From Protofrankia sp963555925 (lineage in GTDB: Bacteria > Actinomycetota > Actinomycetes > Frankiales > Frankiaceae): a DNA stretch of 64,000 nucleotides. The stretch lies in assembly GCA_963555925.1 (NCBI GenBank), contig CAUVXJ010000100.1:62001-126000 (forward strand). The letters are read 5' to 3'. The notes under the pieces were generated by a model. The model did not search any database and was not told the origin of the DNA. It saw only the letters and a list, made by a program, of their open reading frames with translations. The position numbers were made by a program, and so were the translations under genes. Of the stretch, positions 7,784 to 16,618 are shown in pieces; position 1 is the first letter of the stretch, and each line of letters opens with the position of its first letter.

Positions 7784-8785
7784 TCATCCCGCGAGCGTGT
7801 GAGCGACTGCATACACGAACACCGCCGCCACGGCCAGCGGGAGTACTGCGACAAGAGGCCATTCGAACTCCGGATCACCGCTGGCACGCAGCTCGGCGAT
7901 CCCACGGGCGACAACCATGTCGATGATGACGGCTACCGTCGCGGCTACCGTCGCGATCGCCGTGCCGTCGGAAACGGTCAACCCGGCGGCCGCGGCACCG
8001 AAGGCAGCCCCACCAGCGGCGGCCGCCACCAGGCCGATGGCCCGGGAGATCAACCACCAGCCGGCCGGTAGGACCACCCGGCCGCCGGCGAACGCCGCGC
8101 AGGCCCGCGCGACCATGACCGCCGAACCCCCGCCGACGAGGCCGACAGCCGCCATCGCGGGGCCGCCCGCCCGGCCGGCCGGCGTTTCGATCGAGGCCAC
8201 GTCCACGTAGCCGGTCAGCAGGGTGACGATGAGAACCCCGCTGAGCCCCGCAGCCATGTCCACCGTCACTCTCACGGGCTGATCCGGTGTCGCCGGACCG
8301 GGGGGGCCGGCCCGCCGCCGCGCCAGCTGACCGAGGATGACCGCCACCACCGCGACACCGATGACCCCGGCGCCGTCGCCGATCTCGTGGGAGTCGCTGA
8401 CCAGCACGATGGCGTCCGCGGCCAGCGCGGCCAAGCCGACGATCACCAAGGTCCCGATGGAACCGGCAAACGTCCGTACCCATGCCCAGCCGAGGAGAAA
8501 CTGCTCGATGGCGATGACGGCGACGAGCGGCAACGGCCCGACGCCGGCAACCAGCGCCGGGACGGCTGCGGCCACCGCTGTCGAGACACCGGTGAGGAAC
8601 ACCGACGGTCCACCCACCGGGCGTGACCGCTGCGCCGCCACGGATGCCGGCACGTCTACCGACTCCGTTCTGACGGCCGTCTCGGCCCCGCGGGCTCGCA
8701 CACCACCATGCTCCCATACCCCGGCGACTACACCGGCGACGATGCGAGCGCGACGAACCGGACGAAGCCGACCGGACAGGTGCAC
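7784..8785 (-). CDS. Polytopic membrane protein of unknown function
   Basis: About 333 residues with roughly eight to ten hydrophobic segments, for example VSTAVAAAVPALVAGVGPLP, LVIVGLAALAADAIVLV and ATVAATVAVIIDMVVARGI, and a final helix PLVAVLPLAVAAVFVYAVAHTL. The N-terminal 60 residues are Arg-rich and presumably cytoplasmic. The start is uncertain: I use a GTG at 8785, which avoids overlap with the MoaD-like gene upstream. I do not recognise the family. A membrane protein next to the MoaD/ThiS gene in the glnR region is seen in other actinomycetes. It lies 14 bp upstream of the thioredoxin-like gene. Confidence 0.65.
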   Translation of the reverse strand: MHLSGRLRPVRRARIVAGVVAGVWEHGGVRARGAETAVRTESVDVPASVAAQRSRPVGGPSVFLTGVSTAVAAAVPALVAGVGPLPLVAVIAIEQFLLGWAWVRTFAGSIGTLVIVGLAALAADAIVLVSDSHEIGDGAGVIGVAVVAVILGQLARRRAGPPGPATPDQPVRVTVDMAAGLSGVLIVTLLTGYVDVASIETPAGRAGGPAMAAVGLVGGGSAVMVARACAAFAGGRVVLPAGWWLISRAIGLVAAAAGGAAFGAAAAGLTVSDGTAIATVAATVAVIIDMVVARGIAELRASGDPEFEWPLVAVLPLAVAAVFVYAVAHTLAG

Positions 8786-8810
8786 CTCACAGAGCCGATC
8801 ACGGCGCCCC

Positions 8811-9065
8811 TCACCCACCGGCGAACGGCGGGAGCACCTCCACCACAGCGCCGTCCGTAAGTGCCACGTCGGCATGGCTCCGGGTGCCGACCGGGGCATC
8901 GTCCACCAGGAACGCGCAACGCGCCAGCACAGCCGTCAACCGCCCCGGACGAGCCCGAGAGACCGCGTCCAGTAGCTCGGCCAGGGTATCGGCGTTCTGC
9001 TGCTCCTCAGGTACCCCGGCCGCATCCCTGGCCCCGGCCCAGTAACGGATCGTCACGCAAGCCAT
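8811..9065 (-). CDS. MoaD/ThiS family sulfur-carrier protein
   Basis: 84-residue ubiquitin-fold protein ending in the diagnostic Gly-Gly (PPFAGG), the group that is adenylated and thiocarboxylated by E1-like enzymes. VTIRYWAGARDAAG at the start and VALTDGAVVEVLPPF at the end match MoaD/ThiS. It could serve molybdopterin synthesis or another sulfur pathway; rhodanese and DsrE genes nearby fit sulfur transfer. Its start overlaps the end of the alpha/beta hydrolase gene by 13 bp, so the two are probably co-transcribed. Confidence 0.85.
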   Translation of the reverse strand: MACVTIRYWAGARDAAGVPEEQQNADTLAELLDAVSRARPGRLTAVLARCAFLVDDAPVGTRSHADVALTDGAVVEVLPPFAGG

Positions 9066-10027
9066 GGGAACTCCGGGAGCTCGGGGGTGTCATCACGGTC
9101 TGATCGCGGGCGCGCCGACGCGTCCGGGCCGGGCTGGTCCGGGATCAGCCGGTCGACGCCTGCCCGCTCAGCGCGGCCGACGAGCAGATCGGGTAGGTGG
9201 CGGCCGAGACGGTCCAGCAGCCCTGGGACAAGCCCCGATTCGGCGTGCCCGAAGCCTGGAATGATCCACAACTGGCCGTGCTCCCCCGAAGCCACCGCCA
9301 GCGACCGAGGATGCTCCAGGGTGAAGTAGGCGTCCCGGTCTCCGTGGACGAACAGAACCGGCGTCGGCGCGATCCGGCCGGCGACGTCGAGCGGGGACGC
9401 CGGGATCATCGGCCAGATTTCGGACATCAGCCGTACGCCGAGCGCCTGGCGGGCGATGCGCCGGCCGGCGGCTGTCTCCGCAAGCCAGCTCAGCCGCCGC
9501 ATCGCGGCGGTGTCACGGACGTACCAGCGGCTCGGCGCGCTCACGCTGACGACCGCGTCAACGGGGTTCCGCACGGGGTACCCGCGCACGCAGTCCCCGC
9601 CGCGGGCGAAGGCCGCGTGGCGGAGCACCGCGGCAGCGCCCATTGACCAACCGACGGTGATGACGTTCAGGTAACCGAGCCGCCGGGCTTCCCCCACCGC
9701 CGCGTCCACATCCAGAACTTCCAGGTCGCCGAGGGTGCACACGCCCGAGGACAGGCCGTGGCCCCGCAGATCCGGGGTGAGCACACCCGCATAGGGCCGG
9801 ATGCCGTCGCTGACCGCCCTGACCGGGGGTTTGTCACGAAAACCGGAAAAACCGTGGGCGATGACGACGCCAAGATCAAAACTATGGTCGACGGCAGAAG
9901 CAACACGGACGCAATGGGTCGTGGCGAGGATCTCACCGTCCGAGGTGGGAAGAACCCCGAAGACAGTAGGAGTGGAGGAGGGCACTCCGCTATCCTCCCC
10001 ACAGGCCGGTATTCGTTTCATGCCCAT
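9053..10027 (-). CDS. Alpha/beta hydrolase
   Basis: 324-residue alpha/beta-hydrolase. The nucleophile elbow is GWSMGAAA, the acid is probably in VHGDRDAYF and the base His in PGFGHAESG. The oxyanion strand is VVIAHGFSG and the segment TPDLRGHGLSSG is typical of the family. The substrate is unknown. I start at MGMKRIPACGE (ATG at 10027); a longer frame would run into the glnR promoter region. It is divergent from glnR, with 88 bp between them, and overlaps the MoaD-like gene at its 3' end. Confidence 0.82.
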   Translation of the reverse strand: MGMKRIPACGEDSGVPSSTPTVFGVLPTSDGEILATTHCVRVASAVDHSFDLGVVIAHGFSGFRDKPPVRAVSDGIRPYAGVLTPDLRGHGLSSGVCTLGDLEVLDVDAAVGEARRLGYLNVITVGWSMGAAAVLRHAAFARGGDCVRGYPVRNPVDAVVSVSAPSRWYVRDTAAMRRLSWLAETAAGRRIARQALGVRLMSEIWPMIPASPLDVAGRIAPTPVLFVHGDRDAYFTLEHPRSLAVASGEHGQLWIIPGFGHAESGLVPGLLDRLGRHLPDLLVGRAERAGVDRLIPDQPGPDASARPRSDRDDTPELPEFPWLA

Positions 10028-10115
10028 GACGGTCGTGGAACGCGGGGGGCCGGTCGCAAGGTATCCGTGGGTCGACGCTGCCCCAACATCGCAACCGAAC
10101 CCTGGAGGAGTCGAC

Positions 10116-11418
10116 TTGAGCGTCGTCCTGTTGCTCACCAACGCCCCCGGACCGTCCGCGGAGTCCTTTCCCTCACTCGGGCTCCTGACTCACACCGTTC
10201 GCGTCGCACCACTCGAGGCCAGCGCGCTCCTGGACGCACCGCCGGTGGACGTCGTCGTGGTGGACGGGCGCCGGGAACTCGTCGTCGCCCGTGGCCTGTG
10301 CCGCCTCCTGCGCACAACCGGGCTCACCACTCCCCTGCTCGCGCTCGTCACCGAGGGTGGGCTGGCCGCGGTATCAGCCGACTGGGGCGTCGATGACGTC
10401 GTCCTCGACANNNNNNNNNNNNNNNNNNNNNNNNNNNNNNNNNNNNNNNNNNNNNNNNNNNNNNNNNNNNNNNNNNNNNNNNNNNNNNNNNNNNNNNNNN
10501 NNNNNNNNNNNNNNNNNNNNNNNNNNNNNNNNNNNNNNNNNNNNNNNNNNNNNNNNNNNNNNNNNNNNNNNNNNNNNNNNNNNNNNNNNNNNNNNNNNNN
10601 NNNNNNNNNNNNNNNNNNNNNNNNNNNNNNNNNNNNNNNNNNNNNNNNNNNNNNNNNNNNNNNNNNNNNNNNNNNNNNNNNNNNNNNNNNNNNNNNNNNN
10701 NNNNNNNNNNNNNNNNNNNNNNNNNNNNNNNNNNNNNNNNNNNNNNNNNNNNNNNNNNNNNNNNNNNNNNNNNNNNNNNNNNNNNNNNNNNNNNNNNNNN
10801 NNNNNNNNNNNNNNNNNNNNNNNNNNNNNNNNNNNNNNNNNNNNNNNNNNNNNNNNNNNNNNNNNNNNNNNNNNNNNNNNNNNNNNNNNNNNNNNNNNNN
10901 NNNNNNNNNNNNNNNNNNNNNNNNNNNNNNNNNNNNNNNNNNNNNNNNNNNNNNNNNNNNNNNNNNNNNNNNNNNNNNNNNNNNNNNNNNNNNNNNNNNN
11001 NNNNNNNNNNNNNNNNNNNNNNNNNNNNNNNNNNNNNNNNNNNNNNNNCCGGTCCGGCGACCTGTCGGTGGACGAGACCACCTACTCGGCCAAGCTGCGC
11101 GGTCGTCCGCTCGAGCTCACCTTCAAGGAATTCGAGCTGCTGAAGTACCTCGCCCAGCACCCGGGCCGGGTCTTCACCCGCGCCCAGCTCCTGCAGGAGG
11201 TGTGGGGCTACGACTACTACGGAGGTACCCGGACGGTCGACGTCCACGTGCGTCGGCTGCGGGCCAAGCTCGGCCCGGAGCACGAGTCGATGATCGGTAC
11301 GGTGCGACACGTCGGTTACAAATTCGTCGCGCCTCCGATCGCACCGCTCCCTGAAGACGCAGCGGCCAGCCACAACGACAGGGACGTGGCTCGCACCCCC
11401 CAGCGGGTCTCGCTCTAG
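10116..11418 (+). CDS. glnR: Global nitrogen regulator GlnR (OmpR family), interrupted by an assembly gap
   Basis: Orphan response-regulator-like transcription factor that controls nitrogen assimilation genes in actinomycetes. The N-terminal receiver portion reads VVLLLTNAPGPSAESFPSLGLL and VVVVDGRRELVVARGLCRLLR, which matches GlnR closely and lacks the usual acidic pocket. After the gap the winged-helix domain is complete (LTFKEFELLKYLAQHPGRVFTRAQLL, DVHVRRLRAKLGPEHESMIGTVRHVGYKFV). The start is TTG at 10116 with GGAGGAG 5 bases upstream. The halves lie in different frames across the 638 Ns; a normal GlnR would need only about 90 bases there, so the gap length is an estimate. Confidence 0.9.
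10411..11048. other. Assembly gap (638 N) inside glnR
   Basis: A run of N replaces the link between the GlnR receiver and DNA-binding halves. The size is inconsistent with one uninterrupted reading frame, so it should be read as an estimated scaffold gap. Confidence 0.95.
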
Positions 11419-11426
11419 GATGCCGT

Positions 11427-11587
11427 GGCCGAAGGGCGCGCGAAAACCATGATCGCATACCCTTCGGCCACGCAGACAAACGGATGCCTCCGGGCATGCG
11501 AAAACCATGATCGCATACCCTTCGGCCACGCAGACAAACGGATGCCTCCGGGCATGCGAAAACCATGATCGCATACCCTTCGGCCAG
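11427..11587 (+). repeat. 58-bp tandem repeat with hairpin between glnR and mshD
   Basis: A 58-bp unit starting gcgaaaaccatgatcgcata occurs at 11440-11497 and 11498-11555, with a partial third copy to about 11587. Each unit carries CCCTTCGGCC, which can pair with GGCCGAAGGG at 11427-11436 just after the glnR stop. The array could be a transcription terminator that has been amplified. It runs up to 23 bp from the mshD start. Confidence 0.8.
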
Positions 11588-11609
11588 GCCAACCTTCTAC
11601 TGTCGCCCA

Positions 11610-12617
11610 ATGGCGCTGTACTGGACCCGGCAACTGACCTCTCACGACGTCGACGTCCTACGGGACCTGGTGATCATAGCCACCGGGACGGACGGGGTCG
11701 CCCCGTTGTCCGATGATGCAATGTTGCGATTGTCGCCCGATCCACTCACCAGCGGGCATCATCTGATCATCGCCGCATCAGACGCATCAGACGCATCAGA
11801 CGCATCAGACGCATCACCATCGCGCCAGATCGCCGGATACGCCTACCTGGCCATCCGCTCCGATGACAGCTGGCAGGCGGAGCTGGTCGTGCATCCCGGA
11901 CAACGGCGCCGTGGCTGCGGCGGGCACCTTCTCGCCACGCTGACCGCATCCGCTGACCAGGCCGGCGCGCAGCTCAATGTCTGGGCGCACGGCGACCCAC
12001 CCGCGACGGTGACGCTGGCGCACCGGTACGGCTTCGTTCGCGAACGCGTGCTCTGGCAGCTGCGCCGACCGCTGTCCGCCCTCCCCGACCTAGCACTGCC
12101 ACCGGGCGTCACCATCCGCACCTTCATCCCGGGACAGGACGAGGACGCATTGGTAGCGGTCAACCGTGCTGCCTTCACCGACCACCCCGAGCAGGGGCGC
12201 TGGACGGTAAGCGATGTTCGTCTGCGGGAGGCCGAGCCGTGGTTCGACCCGGCGGGCTTGTTCCTCGCCGAGTCCGCCGGCCGGCTGGCCGGTTTCCACT
12301 GGACAAAGGTTCACCACGGCATCGACGACATACCCGGGCCCGGCCACATCGCGACAGCCGAGGCAGCCACCACGAAGACGGACGTCGGTGAGGTCTACGT
12401 CGTTGGTCTGGAGCCCACATTCGCAGGTCGCGGGCTCGGCCGCGCCTTGACCCTCATCGGGCTGCACCACCTACGTGATCAGGGCCTGACAACGGCGATG
12501 CTCTACGTCGAAGACCTCAACCAGCGGGCAATGCGCCTGTACGAAGGTCTGGGCTTCACCCGGTACCGCGCGGACATCTCCTACCGGCGCGCACCTGGCG
12601 CAGGTTCTCAGACCTGA
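11610..12617 (+). CDS. mshD: Mycothiol synthase (tandem GNAT acetyltransferase)
   Basis: 335-residue protein with two GNAT domains that acetylates Cys-GlcN-Ins with acetyl-CoA, the last step of mycothiol synthesis. The N-terminal domain contains QAELVVHPGQRRRGCGGHLL; the C-terminal domain has the conserved VYVVGLEPTFAGRGLGRALT acetyl-CoA site and MLYVEDLNQRAMRLYEGLGF. I start at the ATG at 11610 (MALYWTRQL); the frame continues upstream into the 58-bp repeat, which is unlikely to be coding. An insertion of four to five Asp-Ala-Ser repeats, encoded by a 9-bp tandem repeat at about 11777-11815, sits in the N-terminal domain and is unusual for the family. Confidence 0.92.
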   Translation: MALYWTRQLTSHDVDVLRDLVIIATGTDGVAPLSDDAMLRLSPDPLTSGHHLIIAASDASDASDASDASPSRQIAGYAYLAIRSDDSWQAELVVHPGQRRRGCGGHLLATLTASADQAGAQLNVWAHGDPPATVTLAHRYGFVRERVLWQLRRPLSALPDLALPPGVTIRTFIPGQDEDALVAVNRAAFTDHPEQGRWTVSDVRLREAEPWFDPAGLFLAESAGRLAGFHWTKVHHGIDDIPGPGHIATAEAATTKTDVGEVYVVGLEPTFAGRGLGRALTLIGLHHLRDQGLTTAMLYVEDLNQRAMRLYEGLGFTRYRADISYRRAPGAGSQT

Positions 12618-12699
12618 TCAGACCTCATCTCGATCAGCGCTCTGGGGACTGCGGCATCCGGGCGCACGATCTGACGATCGTCGCGCGCCCTTCGGCGCT

Positions 12700-13518
12700 C
12701 TAAGTGGTCGGCTCGTCAGCGAGGCAGAAACGGTAGCCGACACCGCGGATGCTCTCGATCAGGTGAGGGTGCTCGGTATTTCCGGTATCCCCGAGACGGC
12801 TACGCAGGCGGCGTACGTGCACGGCCAGCGTGTTGGTCTCATGGCTGGTCGTCCCCCAGACACGTTCGAGCAGCGTCTGGCGGGTGACCACGGACCCGGC
12901 CCGCTCAAGCAGGATGCGCAGCAGCCTGAACTCCTGCGGGGGCAGCCGCACCGGTATGCCGTCCACCCGAACCTCGTACGCGATCGTGTTCAGGGTGACC
13001 CCTCCGACCCGCAGCACCCCCGACTCGGTCCGGTCCACTCCGAAGCCCCGGACGGACCGAACCAGCCCCAGCACCTCGTTGATCCGGTACGGCTTGACAA
13101 CGCAGGCACTCGCGCCTGCCTCCAACCCTGCCGCGGCCTGCCGCCGGTCCTGTGGGCCGACCCCGAGCAGAATCGGAATGTCGTCGCGGGTGCGGACGGT
13201 CCGCACCACGGTCACACCGTCGATGATCGGCAGACGCGCGGAGACGAGCACGACCGCCGGTGCCAGGCGACCGATCTCCAGCAGTGCGCGCGCACCGTCC
13301 ACCACGACGCTGACCTCGACACCGTGGTCGGCGAGGGCGGACAGAAGCTCAGTGTCCGCGGCTGCGTCGGCAACCAGCAGTGTGGGGCTCCGGGCGCCCG
13401 GTAGGTCGATCTCCTCTCCGGAGCGACGCTGCTCCGGAGCGGGGGACTCCTCTTCAAATGGCTGCACGAGATGCATCCGCGTAGTCACAATGAATTCGGG
13501 TGAGCTCGGGGTCACCAA
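12700..13518 (-). CDS. Atypical OmpR/PhoB-type response regulator
   Basis: 272-residue regulator with a receiver-like domain (about 45-165) and a C-terminal winged helix (EFRLLRILLERAGSVVTRQTLL, LAVHVRRLRSRLG, IRGVGYRF). The phosphoacceptor strand reads VVLVSARLPIIDG, with Ser where Asp is expected, although the switch Lys (VVKPYR) is kept. It therefore probably does not accept phosphate in the usual way. It lies 9 bp downstream of pstB on the same strand and may be co-transcribed with the phosphate transporter genes. No sensor kinase is adjacent. The start is uncertain: a TTG at 13518, with GTG and ATG alternatives within 45 bases. Confidence 0.82.
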   Translation of the reverse strand: MVTPSSPEFIVTTRMHLVQPFEEESPAPEQRRSGEEIDLPGARSPTLLVADAAADTELLSALADHGVEVSVVVDGARALLEIGRLAPAVVLVSARLPIIDGVTVVRTVRTRDDIPILLGVGPQDRRQAAAGLEAGASACVVKPYRINEVLGLVRSVRGFGVDRTESGVLRVGGVTLNTIAYEVRVDGIPVRLPPQEFRLLRILLERAGSVVTRQTLLERVWGTTSHETNTLAVHVRRLRSRLGDTGNTEHPHLIESIRGVGYRFCLADEPTT

Positions 13519-13527
13519 CTGTCGAGT

Positions 13528-14304
13528 TCAGCCGAAACGCCCGGTGATGTACTCCTCGGTGCGCTTTTGACTCGGCTTGGAAAAAATCTTCTCTGTCTTG
13601 TCCATCTCCACCAACCGTCCTGGATCGCCGGTCTTGTCGAGAGTGAAGAACGCCGTCGTGTCACTGACCCGGGCAGCCTGCTGCATGTTGTGCGTCACGA
13701 TGACAATGGTGTAACTCGACTTGAGCTCGGCGATCAGATCTTCGATGGCCAGGGTGGAGATCGGATCAAGGGCGGAACACGGCTCATCCATGAGCAGCAC
13801 CTGCGGTTCGACGGCGATGGCCCGCGCGATACACAGCCGCTGCTGCTGTCCACCGGAAAGGCCTGCGCCGGGCCGGGCGAGACGGTCCTTGACCTCCTCC
13901 CACAGGTTGGCGCCGCGCAGCGACTGCTCGACCCGCTCGTCGAGCAGTGCCTTCTTGCGCGCGCCGTTCAGCTTCAGGCCTGCGACGACGTTCTCGTAGA
14001 TGGACATCGTCGGGAACGGATTCGGCCGTTGGAAGACCATGCCGACGGTACGGCGTACGTTCACCGGGTCGACCCCGGCACCGTAGAGGTCCTGGCCGTC
14101 CATCCGGACCTGGCCCTCGACCCGGGCGCCGGGCAGCACCTCGTGCATGCGGTTGAGCGTCCGCAGCACGGTGGACTTTCCGCAGCCGGACGGCCCGATG
14201 AACGCGGTGACGTTCTTCGGCTCGATGCTGAAGTGGATGTCGGAGACGGCTTTGAAATTCCCGTAGTAGGCGGTCAGCCCGGAAACGTCGATACGGGTCG
14301 CCAT
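13528..14304 (-). CDS. pstB: Phosphate ABC transporter ATP-binding protein
   Basis: 258-residue ABC ATPase that powers high-affinity phosphate import through PstC and PstA. It has Walker A GPSGCGKST, the Pst-typical MVFQRPNPFPTMSIYENV, signature LSGGQQQRLCIARA, Walker B VLLMDEPCSALDP and the H-loop VTHNMQQA. Length and sequence are normal. It is the last transporter gene of the pstS-pstC-pstA-pstB order and is followed 9 bp later by an atypical response regulator. A 123-bp gap separates it from pstA, unusually long for this operon and containing a short tandem repeat. Confidence 0.95.
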   Translation of the reverse strand: MATRIDVSGLTAYYGNFKAVSDIHFSIEPKNVTAFIGPSGCGKSTVLRTLNRMHEVLPGARVEGQVRMDGQDLYGAGVDPVNVRRTVGMVFQRPNPFPTMSIYENVVAGLKLNGARKKALLDERVEQSLRGANLWEEVKDRLARPGAGLSGGQQQRLCIARAIAVEPQVLLMDEPCSALDPISTLAIEDLIAELKSSYTIVIVTHNMQQAARVSDTTAFFTLDKTGDPGRLVEMDKTEKIFSKPSQKRTEEYITGRFG

Positions 14305-14352
14305 GAGTTACCTCGGCTCGTTGCGCCGTGCCGGTGCGGTGACCTGCACGGA

Positions 14353-14392
14353 CGGTGCGGACGGTGCGGACGGTGCGGACGGTGCGAAAAAC
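14353..14392. repeat. 9-bp tandem repeat between pstA and pstB
   Basis: The unit ggacggtgc is repeated four times in a row in the pstA-pstB gap. It has no coding role and lies close to the pstB start; it may reflect replication slippage and could alter mRNA structure there. Confidence 0.7.
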
Positions 14393-14427
14393 ATGACAGG
14401 CACGGGTGACGGCGACGGCATCACCGA

Positions 14428-15486
14428 TCACCGAACCCGGGCGAACCGGGCGACCATCCGGGCCATGACGTTCAGCAACATCACAAGGACGATGAGCGTG
14501 AGCGCGGCGGCCCAGGCCCGGTCGACGGCCACCTGCTGCGGTGCGCCAGCCTGCGCATAGATGTAAAGCGGGAGTGCCGACTGCGGCCCGGAGAACGGGT
14601 TGAAATTGATGGAGTCGTTCCCGAAGACGGTCAGGAGCAGCGGCGCCGTTTCGCCGGCGACACGGGCCACCGCGAGCATGACACCGGTCACAATGCCTGG
14701 CAGAGCCGTCGGTATGACAATCTTGAGGATGGTTCGCCACCGGGTGACACCCAGCGCATAACTGGCCTCACGAAGATCGTCCGGGACGAGTTTGAGCATC
14801 TCCTCGGTGGAGCGCACGACGATGGGAATCATCAGAATGGTCAGGGCGAGCGCACCGGCGAAACCGGACGGCTGCTGGCCGAGCGCGAGTAGATAGAATG
14901 AAAGGATGAACAGACCCGCGATGATCGAAGGCAAACCGGTCAGCACGTCGACGAAGAAACTGATGGTCCGACTGATCCGCCCGCGGCCGTATTCGACCAG
15001 ATAGACCGCGACCAGCATGCTGAAGGGAACCGCGAAGAGACTGGCCAGTGCGATCTGCTCCAGGGTTCCGATCAGAGCGTGGTAGATGCCGCCGCTGGCG
15101 TCCCGCGCCCCGATATTTCGCATGGAGGTGGTCAGGAAGTCGTAGTTGATCCGCTGCGCGCCCTTGGCAATCACACTGGCCAGCACTGCGACCAGCGGGA
15201 TGAGCGCGAGCAGGAAGGCGAGGTAGACCAGCGTTGTGACGAACCGGTCAACGGCCTTGCGGGCGCCTTCGACCATGACGGACGCCACGCTCTGCCCAAT
15301 CAGGTAGAGCGAACCGGCAATCAGTACGAACTGAATCCTGCTGTCTATCGGTGCCACGACGTACAGCAGGATGGTGGCCACGACGGCGCCGGCACCGATG
15401 GCCGCGAGGGTGGTCATCGGCAGCTTCTGACCGGTCAGGTCCATGCCGCCCGGGCTGGTCGCCGGGGCGATAGTCGTTGTACTCAT
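14428..15486 (-). CDS. pstA: Phosphate ABC transporter permease PstA
   Basis: 352-residue integral membrane permease with about eight helices, including two N-terminal ones that are often present in actinobacterial PstA (TTLAAIGAGAVVATILLYVV). The EAA-type loop that contacts PstB lies around DDLREASYALGVTRWRTI. It forms the phosphate channel with PstC. Its start overlaps the pstC stop as ATGA, indicating translational coupling. Confidence 0.94.
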   Translation of the reverse strand: MSTTTIAPATSPGGMDLTGQKLPMTTLAAIGAGAVVATILLYVVAPIDSRIQFVLIAGSLYLIGQSVASVMVEGARKAVDRFVTTLVYLAFLLALIPLVAVLASVIAKGAQRINYDFLTTSMRNIGARDASGGIYHALIGTLEQIALASLFAVPFSMLVAVYLVEYGRGRISRTISFFVDVLTGLPSIIAGLFILSFYLLALGQQPSGFAGALALTILMIPIVVRSTEEMLKLVPDDLREASYALGVTRWRTILKIVIPTALPGIVTGVMLAVARVAGETAPLLLTVFGNDSINFNPFSGPQSALPLYIYAQAGAPQQVAVDRAWAAALTLIVLVMLLNVMARMVARFARVR

Positions 15487-16505
15487 GCGGCGGTCCCCGA
15501 GAATTCACGCCGACGGGCAATGACTGCACGGGCCATTATGTTGACAAGCATCGTGACGATGAACAGGACGAGGCCGGAGGCGATGAGAGCCCCCTTCCCG
15601 ACCTCGTTGGCCTCACCGAAACCGTTCGCCACGTTCGCCGCGATCGTGTTGCCAGCCGGTGACAGGATATGCCAGGAGATTCCGAAGGACGCGGGAAGCA
15701 CCAGCGCGACCGCGATCGTCTCACCCATCGCCCGGCCGAGTCCCAGCATCGACGCGCTGATCACGCCAGGCTTGCCGTACGGAAGCACCGCTGTTCGGAT
15801 CATCTCCCAACGGGTCGCGCCGAGCGCAAGCGCCGCCTCCTTGTGCGCGGTCGGCACCTGGAGGAAGACCTCGCGGGAGATCGCGGCCACAATCGGCAGG
15901 ATCATGATGGCCAGGACGACGGATGCGACGAAGATGGACCGTCCGACGAGGCCTTCACTCGTGCTGAACAGGGGGATCCAGCCGAAGTAATCCGTGAGCC
16001 ACTGCTGCAGGCCGTTCATCCGCGGAACGAGAACAATCAGACCCCAGAGCCCGAAAACAACGCTGGGGACCGCTGCCAGTAGGTCGACGATGAACGCCAG
16101 CGGCGTGGCGAGACGCCGCGGAGCGTATACCGTGATGAACAGCGCGATGCCGACCGCCACCGGCACGGAGATAGCCATTGCAATGATCGCCGTGAGTAGC
16201 GTGCCGAACAGCAGTGCCGCGATTCCGAAGAACGGCGGAGATTGGTTGGGGAACCACTCGGTCGTCGTGAAGAAGTTTCCGGTGTTGGCATCCAACGCGC
16301 TCGTCGCCTCAAGGACCAGGAAGGCTGCGATCGCCGCGATGAGGACCAGGAGACCGATACCGGCCGTGCGAGTCAGATTCTTGAAGAACACGTCCCCGGG
16401 GCTGACCCGCGCATGCGCACTACTGCTGATGGGCTCCTTGACCGCCAGCGGCGCGTCGTCGCTCGGCGAGCCTGTGCCCTGGCCGTCCGACTCACTGCTC
16501 ATCAT
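15483..16505 (-). CDS. pstC: Phosphate ABC transporter permease PstC
   Basis: 340-residue permease with six predicted helices and the coupling loop AHKEAALALGATRWEMIRTAV. About 60 polar residues precede the first helix, including a Ser/Asp/Glu-rich N-terminus. I start at the first of two adjacent ATG codons (16505), preceded by GAGAGG; an upstream extension in the same frame has no support. pstS lies 113 bp upstream and pstA overlaps the 3' end. Confidence 0.93.
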   Translation of the reverse strand: MMSSESDGQGTGSPSDDAPLAVKEPISSSAHARVSPGDVFFKNLTRTAGIGLLVLIAAIAAFLVLEATSALDANTGNFFTTTEWFPNQSPPFFGIAALLFGTLLTAIIAMAISVPVAVGIALFITVYAPRRLATPLAFIVDLLAAVPSVVFGLWGLIVLVPRMNGLQQWLTDYFGWIPLFSTSEGLVGRSIFVASVVLAIMILPIVAAISREVFLQVPTAHKEAALALGATRWEMIRTAVLPYGKPGVISASMLGLGRAMGETIAVALVLPASFGISWHILSPAGNTIAANVANGFGEANEVGKGALIASGLVLFIVTMLVNIMARAVIARRREFSGTAA

Positions 16506-16618
16506 GCCTCTCAACAGGTGGTGTCGGACGGTGTGCCCGCCCGCCTCATGACGGGCGGGCACACCGGCGTGGTCGACCGGTCAGAACCCATGGCTCCGGC
16601 CGGAGTGCAAAAAAATGA

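Noticed and set aside
10411..11048. Two separate genes on either side of the glnR gap
   Set aside because: The flanks are the two halves of one GlnR protein; the frame change is explained by an estimated gap length.
11427..11587. Possible CRISPR array from the 58-bp repeats
   Set aside because: The repeats are directly contiguous with no unique spacers and no cas genes are nearby.
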